Notes: generated by a model not told the origin, from the sequence alone. 64,000 nucleotides of DNA from Oxyruncus cristatus (GCA_013399855.1 VXAY01004948.1:2695-66694); one strand, 5' to 3'; shown: positions 47,335 through 61,204, numbered from the stretch's first letter. Translations and numbers: made by a program.

Positions 47335-50300
47335 AGCTCTTAGGTTGTTTTCAGAACACACATCAAAACATGCTCTGTGATTTTCCTTATAAAGTCACCC
47401 GTAGTAAGGGGACCCAAAGTGAGTTCATATACTGAGGCATTGGAGTTAGAGGAGTATTTTTCATTATGTATGTTTTTCAAGGAAGATGACTGTTCATAAG
47501 ACAAGGAGATCAGCTTAGCACAGTGATATGATGTTTCTCAAAACTCTTTTCCCATGTGAAGTCCTAGATACCAGTTCTTACACTGAACATGGGAAATGAG
47601 GAAATATATAAATATAAGGAAAGATCATAGACCTGAGCTCCCAATCACTACTCTCCTGATAGATGATTTTGCATAAGGCTACTCTCGGAAATAACCTTCT
47701 TTTCAAATATGAAGTTGAATCTCTCTCTTTCTCCTGCAATAAATTCTAATGCTAGTCTTGTATTTACGGTATTTATGTGTACTGAGTGATCAATACGGTA
47801 GATATTGCAGAGATAATCTTAATGGAAAAGATAAGAGGAACCCAACAAAATGTTTAAATATGTCTTTTGACAAGTTAGATTAGTGTAGTGGGAAACAGAG
47901 CTATCATATTAAAAATTGTCTGTGGGTTGTTTTTCTTTCCCTAAGAAAAACAAAAGGCAGAAGCCTTCATCCTGAGTATGATTTGTGATTTCTGTAATGC
48001 AAAATAGTAAGTAGAAAGCTGTTAATACCTTCCTGTCCTCCAGTCTTCTTGAGGAGGATTGAAACTATCAGCATTTGGAGCCAGAAGGACACTGAATGGA
48101 TGACAGAAAAAAGAGCCAGATATCAAAAAACTGTGTTCAAGAACTAGCTTCATTATTGATGAGACATTAACTAGACAATTTGGACTATTCAACTGTTAAA
48201 AGATAAAATACAATGATATTTGATTCCTACTTCTCTATGTGGGCTGTGTTTCAACAATTTGAATGGAAGACCTTGGTAGTCCTTACCCAGCCTTGTTCCA
48301 GTTGAAATTTTAGATTTTCTGTTTTGTCCCAACTTTAAACTTAGTCAAGTTTCTTGAAAAAGTCAGCTCTTCCACTGAGGAAAAAAAAAGAACTCAAAAC
48401 CTCCAGAGAGAAATTTTTGTTGCCCTCAGTTTCTTTTGCCTAGTTCTCTTTTCCATGATTCTCTTCAGACACACTCATATTAGGCCTGGACTTTATTTTT
48501 CTTTCAGCTTTAACTAGGCTGAGCCACAGGACAAAGGACAAAAAGGTCCCAGAAGAAACTAGACCTTAAGTGAAATATTAATTTGAAAGGTTCAAGAATG
48601 TTGAGATTTACATTAATTTCTTCTATACTTTTCTACACTTCTCCCTACGTTCTCGTGAATTTCTGCCTTCTCCTGAAAAATTGTGGCTCCAGCCCTTCCT
48701 TTTTTCTTAATGTTTCCTATGGAAGATAGCACAGACTGTAACTAAAAAACTAGCTGTGAAATAGGTGCAAGCATTTTGCTTTCTGATGTCCTTTAAAAAC
48801 TACATTTTGTTTATAAGAGCATGTTTGATGGTCCAAATCCTACACTAAAGAGAGAGAAAGAAAAATGCAAGCAGGGGGCAGGATCCCTAATGTGCCTGTG
48901 ATTGCAGATGCTGGAAGTCTTGCAGCCCAGGAGATTAAGCATTAAAAAAAAATCTGTCAGTCAGATCTGTATGTGAAGGGGAAGAGAAGCATCACTGGGT
49001 GAGGCAAATGGGTCAAATTGCTACTCAAACTGCTAAATGCTTATTCTCCTAAAGGGTTTAATCTGATTCTTAAGAGGCTAGTCCTTCTTCCCGAGGGGAA
49101 TTGATGCCACTTTCAAATAGGGTGTTTATGAGGAATTCGTCTGAACAAGCAATAAAAAAGCTTTACCATTCAATATTTATTTTTGTTTTAAGGCAGTTGT
49201 CCTGCAACCTTTTTTAAAGTAAAATGGAAGTGAAGAAGAAACAACTGAGAATAATTGAAAAGAATGCTAATATAGCAAAAATATGCCAGTGTCATCTGTC
49301 ACCAGCCCAGGGCATCTTTCTTTGTTCCTGCAGACTCTTCTGTCACACTGATCTCCCAGCACACCTGGCTTTCTGTCTTCACTTGATTTCCCACAGAAAC
49401 AGATTTCCCTCATCTGCTGCATGGATTTGTGCATTACATCACAGGAAAAGAGCAGAAATATGGTTGGTACATGGTTTCTGCTGGTGTAGTTTCCTGTTGT
49501 CTGCTAAGAGGCAGTTGAGCCTCTGTAACTGTCATGCTGCACAGAAACTTCTCTGATTTATTTGATTTTTATAAGTCAACTGGCGGACCTATTAAGGCAC
49601 AGGAGACAGGCCACCAGTTTATTCTACAAAGGTCTGAGAACAATTGGCAATGTAGCACAAGGACAGGAGATGGACAGAGGTGATAATTTCATGACCTTAT
49701 CAGAAATTTGACAAATACAGGTTTGTGTAAGAGAGAGGAGGTCCCTAGGGCAGTACAGGAGGAGTCATGCTCAAAAATGACAAAAAATATATGATGAATG
49801 CAGGGTGAGCATTGCTGAAGAAGCACACTTGATTAGGAAATTATACCTGAGCTGTTTTCTGCATCTTGGAATACAAGTGTAATTCAGGGAAATTTCATGG
49901 ATATCAGGAAAAAAAGCAAGGAATGACGCATAGCAGATTGGAGGCTTTCTTGTTTCAAGATTCTAAAATACTTCTAACAACTCATACTTCAAAGGAGAGA
50001 ATTTGGTTGATGTTTCAAGCAGACAAAGAAGGGCATAGTTTTTTGCAAGGTTAATTGCTTTTGTGGCTCACAGAGGAAGTGAGATGTGATTCTTGCTTTA
50101 CCATTTAAAAATGCTTGCTTCTACTATTTAAAAAATAATTGACTAAGTGAAAGCCAAGACTTTCATCTCCAGTGAGGAAGTTTCCTGTTTGCACTCCTTA
50201 TAAGCAAACAGGAACAGGGATTTCATTTTGGGTTACTGCAGGGAAATACTTAAGAAAAAGATTCTTTTTCTACAACAGAACTAATTGCAATTTTACGATT

Positions 50301-53300
50301 CTTGTTATATAAGCAGCTGAAAGGAGTTAGATTAAAGATATTTTAATTAATCTGACTTGGTACATTTAAAGCCCAGCAGCAATATGTTTGTATTTGCTGC
50401 ATCCAATTACAGATAGAGAAAGTAAAGGGTAATGATACTGCTTGAAGCCATCCACCAAACCTCCAGGAGGGGGATGCACTAAGGACCCTCACATCAATTT
50501 AAGGAACAGATGCAGAATTAAGCCTTTTGAAGCATACATAAATGGGAACAAAAGTGTTTAAGACAAACTCGGTGAAATTTGTTAATACTGAACATCTCTT
50601 TTCTCAGTGGGTCCAACAGTGACAGCCTTGACGGTCTTCACAGAGGTAGTGGAAAACTGTCAAGAGCCAATTCTGATGTCTGTCACAGCTGATTGGATCA
50701 TAGAAATATCCAAAATCTGACTCACAGTGCTGAAACAAAGCAGTAAATCTATTAAAAATTTTTGCAGATGTAAAATAAGAAAAAAATAATTTAAAAAGAC
50801 TTCCTGAATGATTTCTTTGGATTTGGACCTGCAATTTAAGAATTATTTCTGTTAAAACCTAGCATTCAAAAGGCTATGTCAGTGTTAATTAGGGTCACTA
50901 AACCAGTGCTGAAGTGCATACACTTGTTTTATTCCTCTCCTCAATTAATTTGTAGTTAATTGGCAAACAATCTTCATCTGCAAGGAGAGTAAAAATTAGC
51001 TATCTGAGATATTCATCTAGATAAATTTGAGAATTTTGTCTTTCAAAGTCTCTCACTTGTTAGAACCTTATAATTTTGCTACCACTTCACAGGTTATTGG
51101 GGATTTTTTTTTCTGTGAATAACTCTTGGCCCTTTTATTATTTGTAAGCAGCTGATTAGAAGTATTCATTACTGAAAGTGAATTTTAGTTGGGATTGTTG
51201 GAGCATATCAGTAGACATCTGCTCTTGTTTGGATCAGCAACATTCTTCAAAGTAATTCCCTTCAGCAAATAGTGATATTTAAAGATTTAAGTTGAACATT
51301 CAACAGCCACAAAAAAAACTTCAGGTAAATTAACATCCTGAAAGGAAATACATATTTTCTACAGTATTCATGTGGGTAATCAAGCTAATATTTTATGTGT
51401 TAAGAAGCTCTCTTGTGTTACGGTGGTTAAAGCAGTGGTCCACCTGAGTATTCAAATCACAGCTTTTAAAAGTGAAAGTCAGATTATTTCTGCCTACGTG
51501 GTAGAGTATTTCTTAAAGAAAATATATTCCTCCAGTTTCATGGATAAGATCATTAAGGTTTAAATCACAGATGATGGACATAAAAGAAAAAAAATTATCA
51601 ATGTATACAAATGGTATACAAAACAACTTGAACACAAACAATAGCTGTTACAGAGGATAACAAAAATAATTGCTCCACAATTAAATAATATATCATACAA
51701 GATATATAAAAAATAGAAAATAATTTAATTTGCATGCTTTTTGAGATATTTAATTCCTGTAGAATACATTACACAGACTGCTGAGAGATGCATTTGAGAG
51801 ATAAAATTATTCCTCTGTTTTGTTTTCAGATTTGTACTAATAATTCCTCTGACATGAAGAAAAAACATTCCTCTGGTGACAGACTATCTTTTGAAGCAGC
51901 ACACTAAATTGTTGAAGAAAAATTAAAAACAGAATCATCGAAATTAATCTTCTGTCCCATTTTGATTGTCAAAAAACTATCTATTGATCTACTGATGCTG
52001 CACAGGTAAAAAATCAATAGTAAAAAATTCGTATATTCTGTCATTTGTGTTCAACACAGACATTCTCAGGTAAACCACATCCATGCCTGATCAACAGGCA
52101 TTTCATTGTTGTTTGATCAATCAATTAGTGTGATAATGAAATTAAACCTCACTGGGGAAACAATATGTAGACCTTGAATAGCCTAAGGATCAGTACTAAG
52201 AAACAAAGTAATTTTAGCATGTATTTAAGTATGCATTGATAATTTCTGGATGTTAGTTTTACTCACAGTACAAAATTATTCAATTCTTTTGATATGCTGA
52301 AATGTGGATTTTTTGAGGGCGGTGTGGGGGGCTTCTTTGCTTTGTTTTTGTTTTTGTTTTGTTGGCATCAGGAAGCTGTAGTAGTCAGTAGTGAGATGAA
52401 ACTGAAATTTATTTCCATTATACCAAGGAACTAATTTTTGAGAGATTGTCTGTATCTGTATGCAGCTGCTTTTAGACTTTCAAACACGTGGTGAAGACCA
52501 GTAATTTCTGCTGTTTCTTCAGGTATGTGTATGTTCAGTGCTACTTGTTACCTTGCTAAGTTTATTCCTGCCTAGTCAGGCTAGACTTATTTCTGAAAGA
52601 AAAAGAGTGTGTGAGTGTGCTATGGTTAGCATTACTGCTGAAAGTAAAGCAATTATTTAATGTAGTCTTGAAGAAGAATAGTGTTCAGGACCATGATGTG
52701 AAAGCTCCCAAGCAACAATTTCTTAATCACATTATTATGCTGTGGCTAGAAAGTGAAGAATATATCAAATAGATAAAGATAACTTAATATAGTAACCAGA
52801 ATAAGAAGTTTATCAACTCTGTAACACACTTCAAACAATATATTAATCCTTTTGATAGGATTTTATAGCATATACATAATTTTGTTAAAACATTGTAATT
52901 TAATGTTTCATTTACTAGCAACAACATAGCAGCAAAGTCATGTTTTTAATTTCCTTATTAGCTAAAAAAAAAGTCACCTTAACCTTTCTGGATAATATGG
53001 TAACTGTGGTAGACCACAGTAGAATTCACTTACCCTAACTCAGCAAACGCAAGTATGACAGTGTGTGAGAATGGCTGGTGCATGTGCATGGAATCAAAAT
53101 AGATGAGTAGGGTCTTTAGGCCATGAGGAAACAACTGTGCTGATTATAACAAACTTGTGTATGTCATTGGGAAACTCTTGTCTGATATGTTACCCCAGGG
53201 TAGTGCTAAGAGCTGGATTGGGAGGCACAAGATTGGCAAGAGGAGAAAAACAACCATTCTGTTTTGCCGTTATTGTATTTCTTGCATTCATGTTTGAAGC

Positions 53301-53969
53301 AAAGCCTGCTATATTCAAAAGTGGAAGGAAAAAAGATCCATGAAGAAGGTTGTGAGAAAATAATCTTAGTAAAATACTCTCTTAAAATTCTTTCAATATG
53401 TATTATCAAAATGTTGGTATCTATAAAGTGCTGACACCACTTTCTTTTGATGTTTTCAATGCAAAAAACTGAAACCAAAACAAACAAACATTACTTGTAC
53501 CCTAATTTCCAAGAGATGTAAATTTCAAACATTTTTTTTGAAAAAATCTTGCAATTCTATGATCAATGTTTCTATGGAACACATACAATTTCACAAGAGT
53601 TCATCCATCATATTCAGAGACAAAATGCAGTCATTTACAGCTTAATCTAACATCTAGTTTTGGCTCGACATAATCAGTACTGTTCAGAAGAAAACTCGTG
53701 GCAATTGTAGAACATTAACAATTGAAATTAACATTGACTTCTTTCTTCTTTCCTTTCCCCTCTTTTCCAAAAATACCAGAAACACTTATTTTTCTTAATT
53801 TTATGAACACTTTGATTCAAAAATTTAAAATGTTGAACTGTGAGAGTTGTATAAGACTGACATACTGTTTCCAAATAGATAAGTTGTGTTTAACGTCTCA
53901 GTAGTTGCAGCTTTAATAAGCCTCAGTTACTGCATCTATAGAGAAAGAATATAAAAAAAGAAGCTTGAG
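47335..53969. other. AT-rich unique DNA, no gene established
   Basis: The largest stretch without a recognised transposon besides 54.4-61.2 kb. It holds an 11-bp perfect inverted repeat at 50182-50214, a cysteine-rich minus-strand frame at 50604-50729 behind an acceptor-like sequence (see findings) and a 110-codon plus frame at 49224-49556 with no recognisable motif. Confidence 0.55.
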
Positions 53970-54432
53970 ATAAAATATCAAGTGAAACCAGACATAATGC
54001 AATGCTCAACAAAAGAATCAAGGACAGTGGGCAAAATAATCAAAGTAAAGTCAGATTACAAGGAACAAACATGGTAAAGGGTAATTCTGGCAAAGAGTGA
54101 TCGTGACCACTGATCCAATAAACCCACTGACCTAAAAGAAGAAACTGAGTGTGCACACTAATCAGCATAAGAAGGGAGAGAAGCATTTAAACAATAGAAG
54201 ATAGAATACTAGTTAATGAGAGAACTATGCAACTTGTAGCCAATGAACGTTAATGCCTTGGTTTGCTAAAATATATAAATAGTGAAAAGTTTAGATAATT
54301 GCTGAGCTAGCTTTGTGGATTTGCCACCTAGAAACGCGTTCTGCACAGAACTCTAAATAAATCAAATACCTTGACTTTGTATGTGGATTGTTCTCTTGCA
54401 CTCTGGGTGAATGTACATGTTTCAGGACAACA
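53970..54432 (+). mobile_element. Solo LTR with ordered promoter and poly(A) motifs
   Basis: In order on the plus strand: GCCAATGAACG (CCAAT box at 54240-54244), a TATA box ATATATAAATAG (about 54271-54282), AATAAA at 54356-54361 and a U5-like stretch ending GGACAACA at 54432. The sequence TTGCTGAGCTAGCTTTGTGG and the stretch up to CAAATACCTTGACTTTGTAT match a bird endogenous-retrovirus LTR family I recognise. The 5' edge is only approximate and no target duplication was found. No viral coding remnant adjoins it. Confidence 0.7.
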
Positions 54433-55351
54433 AGACCATGGCAGTTTTGTGTGTTCTCAGGCTTTTGGACTAAGACCAATAAAGTATTTCAGTGTCAAAA
54501 TGACTTTGGATACAGAGAAATGAACATTTTAGGACTGGGAAACCTTAACATATGAACTTCAAAGCAAGAAACCTCAAACTGATGAAGTGCAAAAGGAGAA
54601 CCAACTAAAGAAAATTCGTTATTTGGAACTCAGTAAGTAATATTAGAGTAATTGCTTGCAACATAATTATTTGCTAAATTATTCTATCTTCCATGCTGAT
54701 GCCTTTTAAATCCACAGAAATAAAATGAGAGCAAGTGGGAAACTGCTGATTGACTAGAATAAGCTTGGGTTTAATTCTGTAAGGGGGCTTTGTACCTTCA
54801 GCTGCCATGGAGCTTTAAGGCAAAAGAGGATGCTTGGCACTGTAGTAATTATTTCCTTTTCATGCTGTGCACAGAACCTACAAAGCCTACTATGAAGTGA
54901 AAGGGAAGACTGAGAGGAAAATGATGCAGAAGTTATGAAGTCAATGCTGTATACTGCAGTATTAAATAATGTGCGCACATTTCTGGAATACATAGTAATT
55001 TTCTCAACAGGAAAAGAGGTTGCTGAAGTAACAACATGAACAGTCACTCCAGGGAAACCAAAGCTTCTGACCTTGGATTTTTTTGCTTTATTTTTCTACT
55101 TTGTTATTATCTTTTCTCTTTTCAATGACTTAGCAGTAATTAGACCTACTTTTGTTGCTCTTCTAACATCCACCAAACCTAAACAACACACAACTATGCC
55201 TTAAGAAAATCAATTCTGTTTTTTGATATCCTTTGAATGTGTAGTTGAACACACCTTCTTTGACTCAGTCATCACCACCAGTATGCAAAAGTTTATTGAG
55301 TCATGAGAGTGACTTTGCTTAAGTTTGTCTCCTCATAAAACCCTTTGCTTT

Positions 55352-55410
55352 GGAGAGGAAGAAGAGGGAGGCAGGAAGAGGGGGGAGAAATGGAAGAAGT
55401 GAAAGAGGAG
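55352..55410. repeat. Purine-rich GGA/GAA tract
   Basis: Almost entirely A and G over about 59 bases, with repeated GGAA, GAAG and GGGGGG motifs. Low-complexity and asymmetric between strands. Confidence 0.85.
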
Positions 55411-58400
55411 TCAGGTTGACTGAGAATAACACTTTAAAGAAAAAATAAGAAAAAACTTATTTTGGCTCCTAAGTATCTCTCCTTACAAACCTTACTCTTC
55501 TTTCCTTGTTTCTTCTCTTTTTTTTTTCCCAAGTATTATGGGATCCTTTCCTCCCAACCCACTTTCAACTTAGAATGAGTGCAGTTCCCACACAAAATGT
55601 GTTGGTCCTCACTCTTCTCTTCCCCAGCAGGACCACCATGAGCCTGAATGATACCCATAGGAAAGGTTTCAAACATTTCCATGCAGTGCCTGATGATCAT
55701 TCAAGGAGAAGACTAGATACCTTGAAAGGCTGTTGCTCTTTTCTCTTCCTTCTTCTCTTAAAAGAGGGAAGCTGTAACAGCAAGTTGAAAGCCCACTAGT
55801 GCATGGAAAAAGTACTGTATCAATCTCACTATGTTTGTCTATCTTAGTCCATAATGAATCACACTTGTTAAAGCAGAATCCCATAAACAGCCATGGAATA
55901 ATCAAATACTTGTGAAGAAGTATGATTGTGTGTGGGCCTTCAGAACAGAAATGTTAACTAGTCTGTTCTGAGGCAGAGAGCCCAAGAACGAGGGACAAAA
56001 GAAACTTTATTTAGTAGATAAAAGAGAGTGATTATTGACTTGTTCAAGGACTTTGACTGACCCAAACCACAAACCTTTTTATTTGCAGAGCTGCTGTGTA
56101 TCCAAGTTTTAGTTTAGTATTTGTGCATTTGATTTTCCATATTACATGTAGTACTTAGTAATTGGTTTTATCAAAAGTAATTTTGTGGATCAAAATTCAT
56201 GTAATTTATCATGTTTTATTCATATTTTGTCTTCCAAAAAAGGAATTCTTTCTCCCAGATTTGTTTCTTCTGCATGCATTTCCTTTATTTCATCTACTCA
56301 AGCTATTAATGAAAATATTGAACAGAACCTGACCCCAGTTAGAACTATGCAAAATTCCTCTTTAAGTGACTTGACAGATTGACAGAAAGCCATTGGTACA
56401 TTGGACTTACTCCAGGTTTTTAACCAATCCACTGTTACCCATTTGACAAAGTGCTGTAATTTACTGATGACAGGTGTAATAGCTAATTCCTAAAAGAACA
56501 CCCCAGCTTCTGCTTCTGTGTTTGTAATAGTGAGGCCCAGAAGTTTGCCAACAGTGTCATTCTCCTTCAGTAGTGGTAATGAAATTTTCTTGTTAATTCA
56601 TTTTAAACTGCTTTTCAAAGAGGAAATTTCTCTAGCTTGAAATTCTAAATTATCGGTTCCATATTTGTTGCAACCAATTCTTGTCTTGAACTGCCTTTTG
56701 ATCCAGCGGCTCTACTGAGCAGCTCTTCAAAGCACACAGATAAATACATATGCATTTTCCTTTGTCATGGGGAGGTTGCACTTGCTCTTCCTGACAATAT
56801 TTAAAAAGGAAAGTTTTATGTGATGCATCCTATATATGCAACATAGGAATTACATACTCCTAAAACTTTGTGATGAAGAGAACTTGAAAAACAAAGGGGT
56901 TAGAGAAAGAATTTGAAGTTGGAATCAGAAAAGCTCCTAAGGCCAGTTAAACCCATTGCTTCATGCTATGGTGCTCTCTTCATTCACAAGGAAAACAATA
57001 ATTCAGGTTCATGCAGTACTCAGTTTCTGGTCTTATCTGTATCATCTAATATATTTATTCTGAAGCAAGAATGTTTTTGCCATAGTGAAGCTGCTGCCAC
57101 CAGTTATAATTTATAAATATTAATGTGTTGCTTATAGTAACTGTAATCCACATATAATTCTGACTCTTCTACCATGTTTTAACTGAGACAATGTAACAGT
57201 AAGAAAGAGTAGGTCTCTCAGCAGTTATAGTGTACACTGATCACTGAAATTTGTCTCACCCAGATAAAAAGACTTGGAACAGAACTGCTGGGAGACAGAA
57301 GCTATGGCAGGTTTTGCAATGAGCTCCACATACTAGGTATGGGGAAGTTTGCCTTTACTCATATGCATACGATAGTTACGATAGAGTTCAATCTAAGATT
57401 TAATTTACCTTCTTGAAGACTTCTACGGTGGCCTCTGCATTCTTCCATCTGTCCCTCAGGCAAATCTCAGCGGAGTTCAGAAATCTATGCCTGTGTCTGC
57501 AAATCAGAATGGTGATTCTGGCAGGATAATTGCCATGTATTTCTGTAACAAGATGATACAAAATGAGTAAGGATCTGACACACACACCTAGATGTCTAAA
57601 AATCCACTAATAAAATATTTTTTCTTTTCCTTTTGCTGATATTTCAGTTTTATCATCCTGCTTCATTATAAGTTGCCAATGTTGTTATGGTTAGTGAGCA
57701 AGAACACTTTTTGCCTACTTTGATACACTAAATAAAAAGAAAGGACCATTTTTGGTTTCCATGCAGAAACCCAACTGCATTTTTTTTCCCAAAAATTGTT
57801 AGATGAAGATGGAATAGATGTTAGCATCCCAAAATCTGTGCCTTAGAACATGGTATGTGACTAACAAAGATGCATCACAGAAAGATACATTAAACTCACC
57901 ATGACATAGGTATAGACTAAAGTTTGCTTAAGTTTGGGGATGTTAACTTGAGAACCATTTAAAAATTTGAAATTAATGACATTTTTGATGTAAATTCTAA
58001 TATTTGTATCCATAAAAGCCTATCCTTCACTCCCCAAAACCTCAAAAGTAGTATAGACCGACAAAACAGGAAATTTGAAGGATATTGTGCATACACAGGT
58101 TAAGCTTTGATAGGGCTGCTTGTAAAAATTGTATAAAATCTGCTTCTTATTCTAACCAGCTTGCATTATCTCCATCATTTCCAGGTATACTTACAATTTC
58201 TAAAAGAAATTATCATCTGCCAACAGCAAACTCAGCAAAAGCCTGATATTAACCTCTCTAATAGTTAGAGGTACTGCAGTGTGTCAAGGTAGTGTAGTTA
58301 TTAACATCTGAATAACGAAAGTCTTCCCAAAGTCAATGATTGAAAATTCCTATTTACTTTTTTTTTTAATCAAGCATCAGTTTTCTACTGTTTTATAGCA

Positions 58401-60506
58401 TAGTTACTAAGGAATGTCTGCCAATAGCTTACCCTAAAGGGACATTATATTGCTAACAAGTCCAGTAATAACTGTCAGATTTGGAAAAATATCTTCCCTT
58501 TCCTACCTAAAATCATCAGAATTTATAGGCTTCTTGGCAGATTATTCTCATGAATAGGTATTGTTACTTTCTTCTGCAAGGAATAGTCTCAGATTTTTTT
58601 CTGTGAATTGTTATATTTAGGAGATGAACCTATTATTTTACATTTTCATGAAATAAGTCTGGTAGTTGAAGCCCTAAATTTAGTAATTTACTTGAGACCA
58701 ACTGAGGTGGTAAAGTAAGAAAAGATCTCTGTAGCTTTGTGTCTCCTAAAGATAATAATTCCTTGTCCTTGAGGATAAACACCATTTCTGTGATAATACT
58801 ATAGGCATGGAGGTTGCAGAAGGCACAGATGACAAGAACCACAGAGCATCCTGGCAGCTGCTACATTACTTGGGAGAGGAGGAGAGTAGAAAAATCCCTT
58901 CTCCCTCTGATTAGATGCATGGCAAGACGTGAGGATGTGCACAAGGTTCAGGACTTCTGTTGTGTCCTCTCAGTTCGTTCTCACAGTCCCTCTGCAAGCT
59001 ACTTTTCAAATCTCACCACACCAAAGTACCCCACACTGAGGCAGGGGGTATTTTACTCTTAAAAATAGTCACAGGAGATGAAACTAGTCTCCTGCATTCT
59101 GTAGGACTAGCACACTGGAGGCCCAGAAAGGGAGAAAGATGGCTCAGAAAAACATACAGGGAAAAAAATATGAAAGAACTGTAAAGGAGGATAAGTAAAG
59201 AAACAGTGTCAGCTAGCAGTTGAGTTAGAATTGAAGAATGGTATCATAAAATAGATAAGCAAGGAAAGAATACTTTAGAACTGAACTGACATCCTTCATG
59301 AATAGTGAATAAGGATAAGCCAAACAAGGCAGCATTAGAAAAGCTTTTGAGATAAGCTTATTGGTTTTTATTATATTTTACTTCCAGTAAAGGAATAGAA
59401 TTTGTAAGATATAATTTTTCCCCATCTTACAGGATGATAAGGAGTTAACTTTTTTGAAAAAGTGCATGCAACATGGAAAATTCTCTTTCTACTCGAAAAA
59501 ATAACATCTACAATTTTTTTTCTAACATATTTTTTTTCTAAACAAGTTTAATTAACATTTCAGAAGGAAAGAAATAGCTGTTTATTTCTAAAAAAGTGAC
59601 CAACCATTCCAGTTTTTACTTCAGGAATTTATTATTTTTTATAGTAATTAAAGTTAATATGGAATGCATATGTTAAAAAGTCGTGGTATGGTACTGATGT
59701 AATAGTCCTGATGTGATATAGCTAATATAATATAGTGGACATAAAAGGTTAAGATGAGCAGACTTAAATTATAAATGAAGATTTGTAAGAAAATAAGCAC
59801 TGGGTTACTGAATACCAGTAGCAGTGATCAAAATCCAGACAGAGTAGAAAAAAGTATGCATTACTCTTTGAAATGAATGAAATATGGCAAAAAGTTGCAT
59901 TTTTTAACCCTAGCAACAGCCGAGATCGAGACTAGAGAAAAAATTATTTCATTATAGAAGCTTGTATAGCAAAGATACTAAATGTGAGGAACAGTAAAGA
60001 CACAGAGGTCCTCCTGAGGGTTAGAAGTGATAATTAATATATATACCAGGAAGACCTATTACAAGTAGAAGGTAACTATTTTTTATGCTAGAACTTTGTT
60101 AATGCAGATTTTAATTTAAGTGAATGAACTGAAATGACAAAGCAATAAATAAATAAATATATAAATGTTTAGCTAAGTCCAAATATCTTTTCATGTTGCT
60201 ATCCTATGCAGTTGGCAGTCTAAGCCTGATACTAGTTAAAATGCCAAGAACTGTACAATAAAAAAGCTGAAGACTGTCAAAGATCAGAATCTGATTCACT
60301 TCCTTGTCCTTAATCAGGCAGACGGTGTGCATATGAGCTGACTTGTAGGGAACAATCAAGATTGATATTTTGTGAGGGCATTGTTCTAAGATAGGAGAAG
60401 TACATCTTGGTTTGCAATTATCATGGAAACTGAGCAACCCAGTAGTTTCACTTGATGTAGTAGTCAGAGATACTTGAATTTGGTATAGATATAAATTACT
60501 ACTTTT

Positions 60507-60542
60507 AGTTAGCAGACTGCAGTTAGCAGACTGCAGTTAGCA
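60507..60542. repeat. 14-bp tandem repeat, 2.6 copies
   Basis: Unit AGTTAGCAGACTGC repeated twice in full at 60507 and 60521, plus AGTTAGCA, without mismatch. Each junction creates CTGCAG. A recent local slippage duplication. Confidence 0.95.
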
Positions 60543-61204
60543 CTGCACTAGGGTTCACCGGCACATGGATGTTGCCTACTTCCCTATCTACACTGACCTG
60601 GAAACTCAACCCACAGGGACTGTTAAGGGAAAATGATGAGTCTTCACAGATGGGGACCTGACCACATCCCCTTGCTTTTCAGGCTACTCTATCTCTTCAC
60701 ACACTTCCCTGTGTAGGTAAAGTTAAAACCACGTGTAATATCATGTCCTCTTCCATTAGACATTTTGTCATTAGATATTTAATTCAGAATTTTGACTGAC
60801 TGTTACCTTCTAGGTATGACCTTCTAGGTCATAAAATGTAGTCATGTCTCAACTAATCCTGTCTCCACATGGTTCATATTTAAATATTAAAAAAAAGGTT
60901 TTATTATTTTCACCAAAAAATGAGAAGCAGAATACATATTGTAGGCAAATGTAACACTAATGCTAATCTTGTTCGTGTATTTCCCTCCTTGGTTTTGTTG
61001 AGGTCACTTTGTTGAAAAATGTGTTTGTGGATATGTTTTTGTGTTTGCAAAATTGGTAAGCAAGGTTTTTGTTTCATGACTCATATAGAGAATGAAGTGA
61101 CTGCACAATATTTGTTTTTCTAAAGGTTAATACCGTTCCCCTTGTGACGTGGCTCACCAGTGTATGGCTTTTGCCATGGGAGTTTTTACATTTGCTTATA
61201 CACA

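Larger units (their letters stand above)
54433..61204. other. AT-rich unique DNA, no gene established
   Basis: No recognised transposon. It contains a purine-rich tract at 55352-55410, a possible 88-base minus-strand exon at 57409-57496 (see findings) and a 14-base tandem repeat at 60507-60542. A second AATAAA lies at 54478-54483 just beyond the LTR. Confidence 0.55.

Noticed and set aside
49224..49556. 110-codon plus-strand frame
   Set aside because: Cysteine- and leucine-rich but without recognisable domain spacing; codon usage resembles the surrounding DNA.
58814..59184. Two overlapping 74-82-codon plus-strand frames
   Set aside because: They overlap out of frame with each other and show no motif. 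Treated as chance frames.
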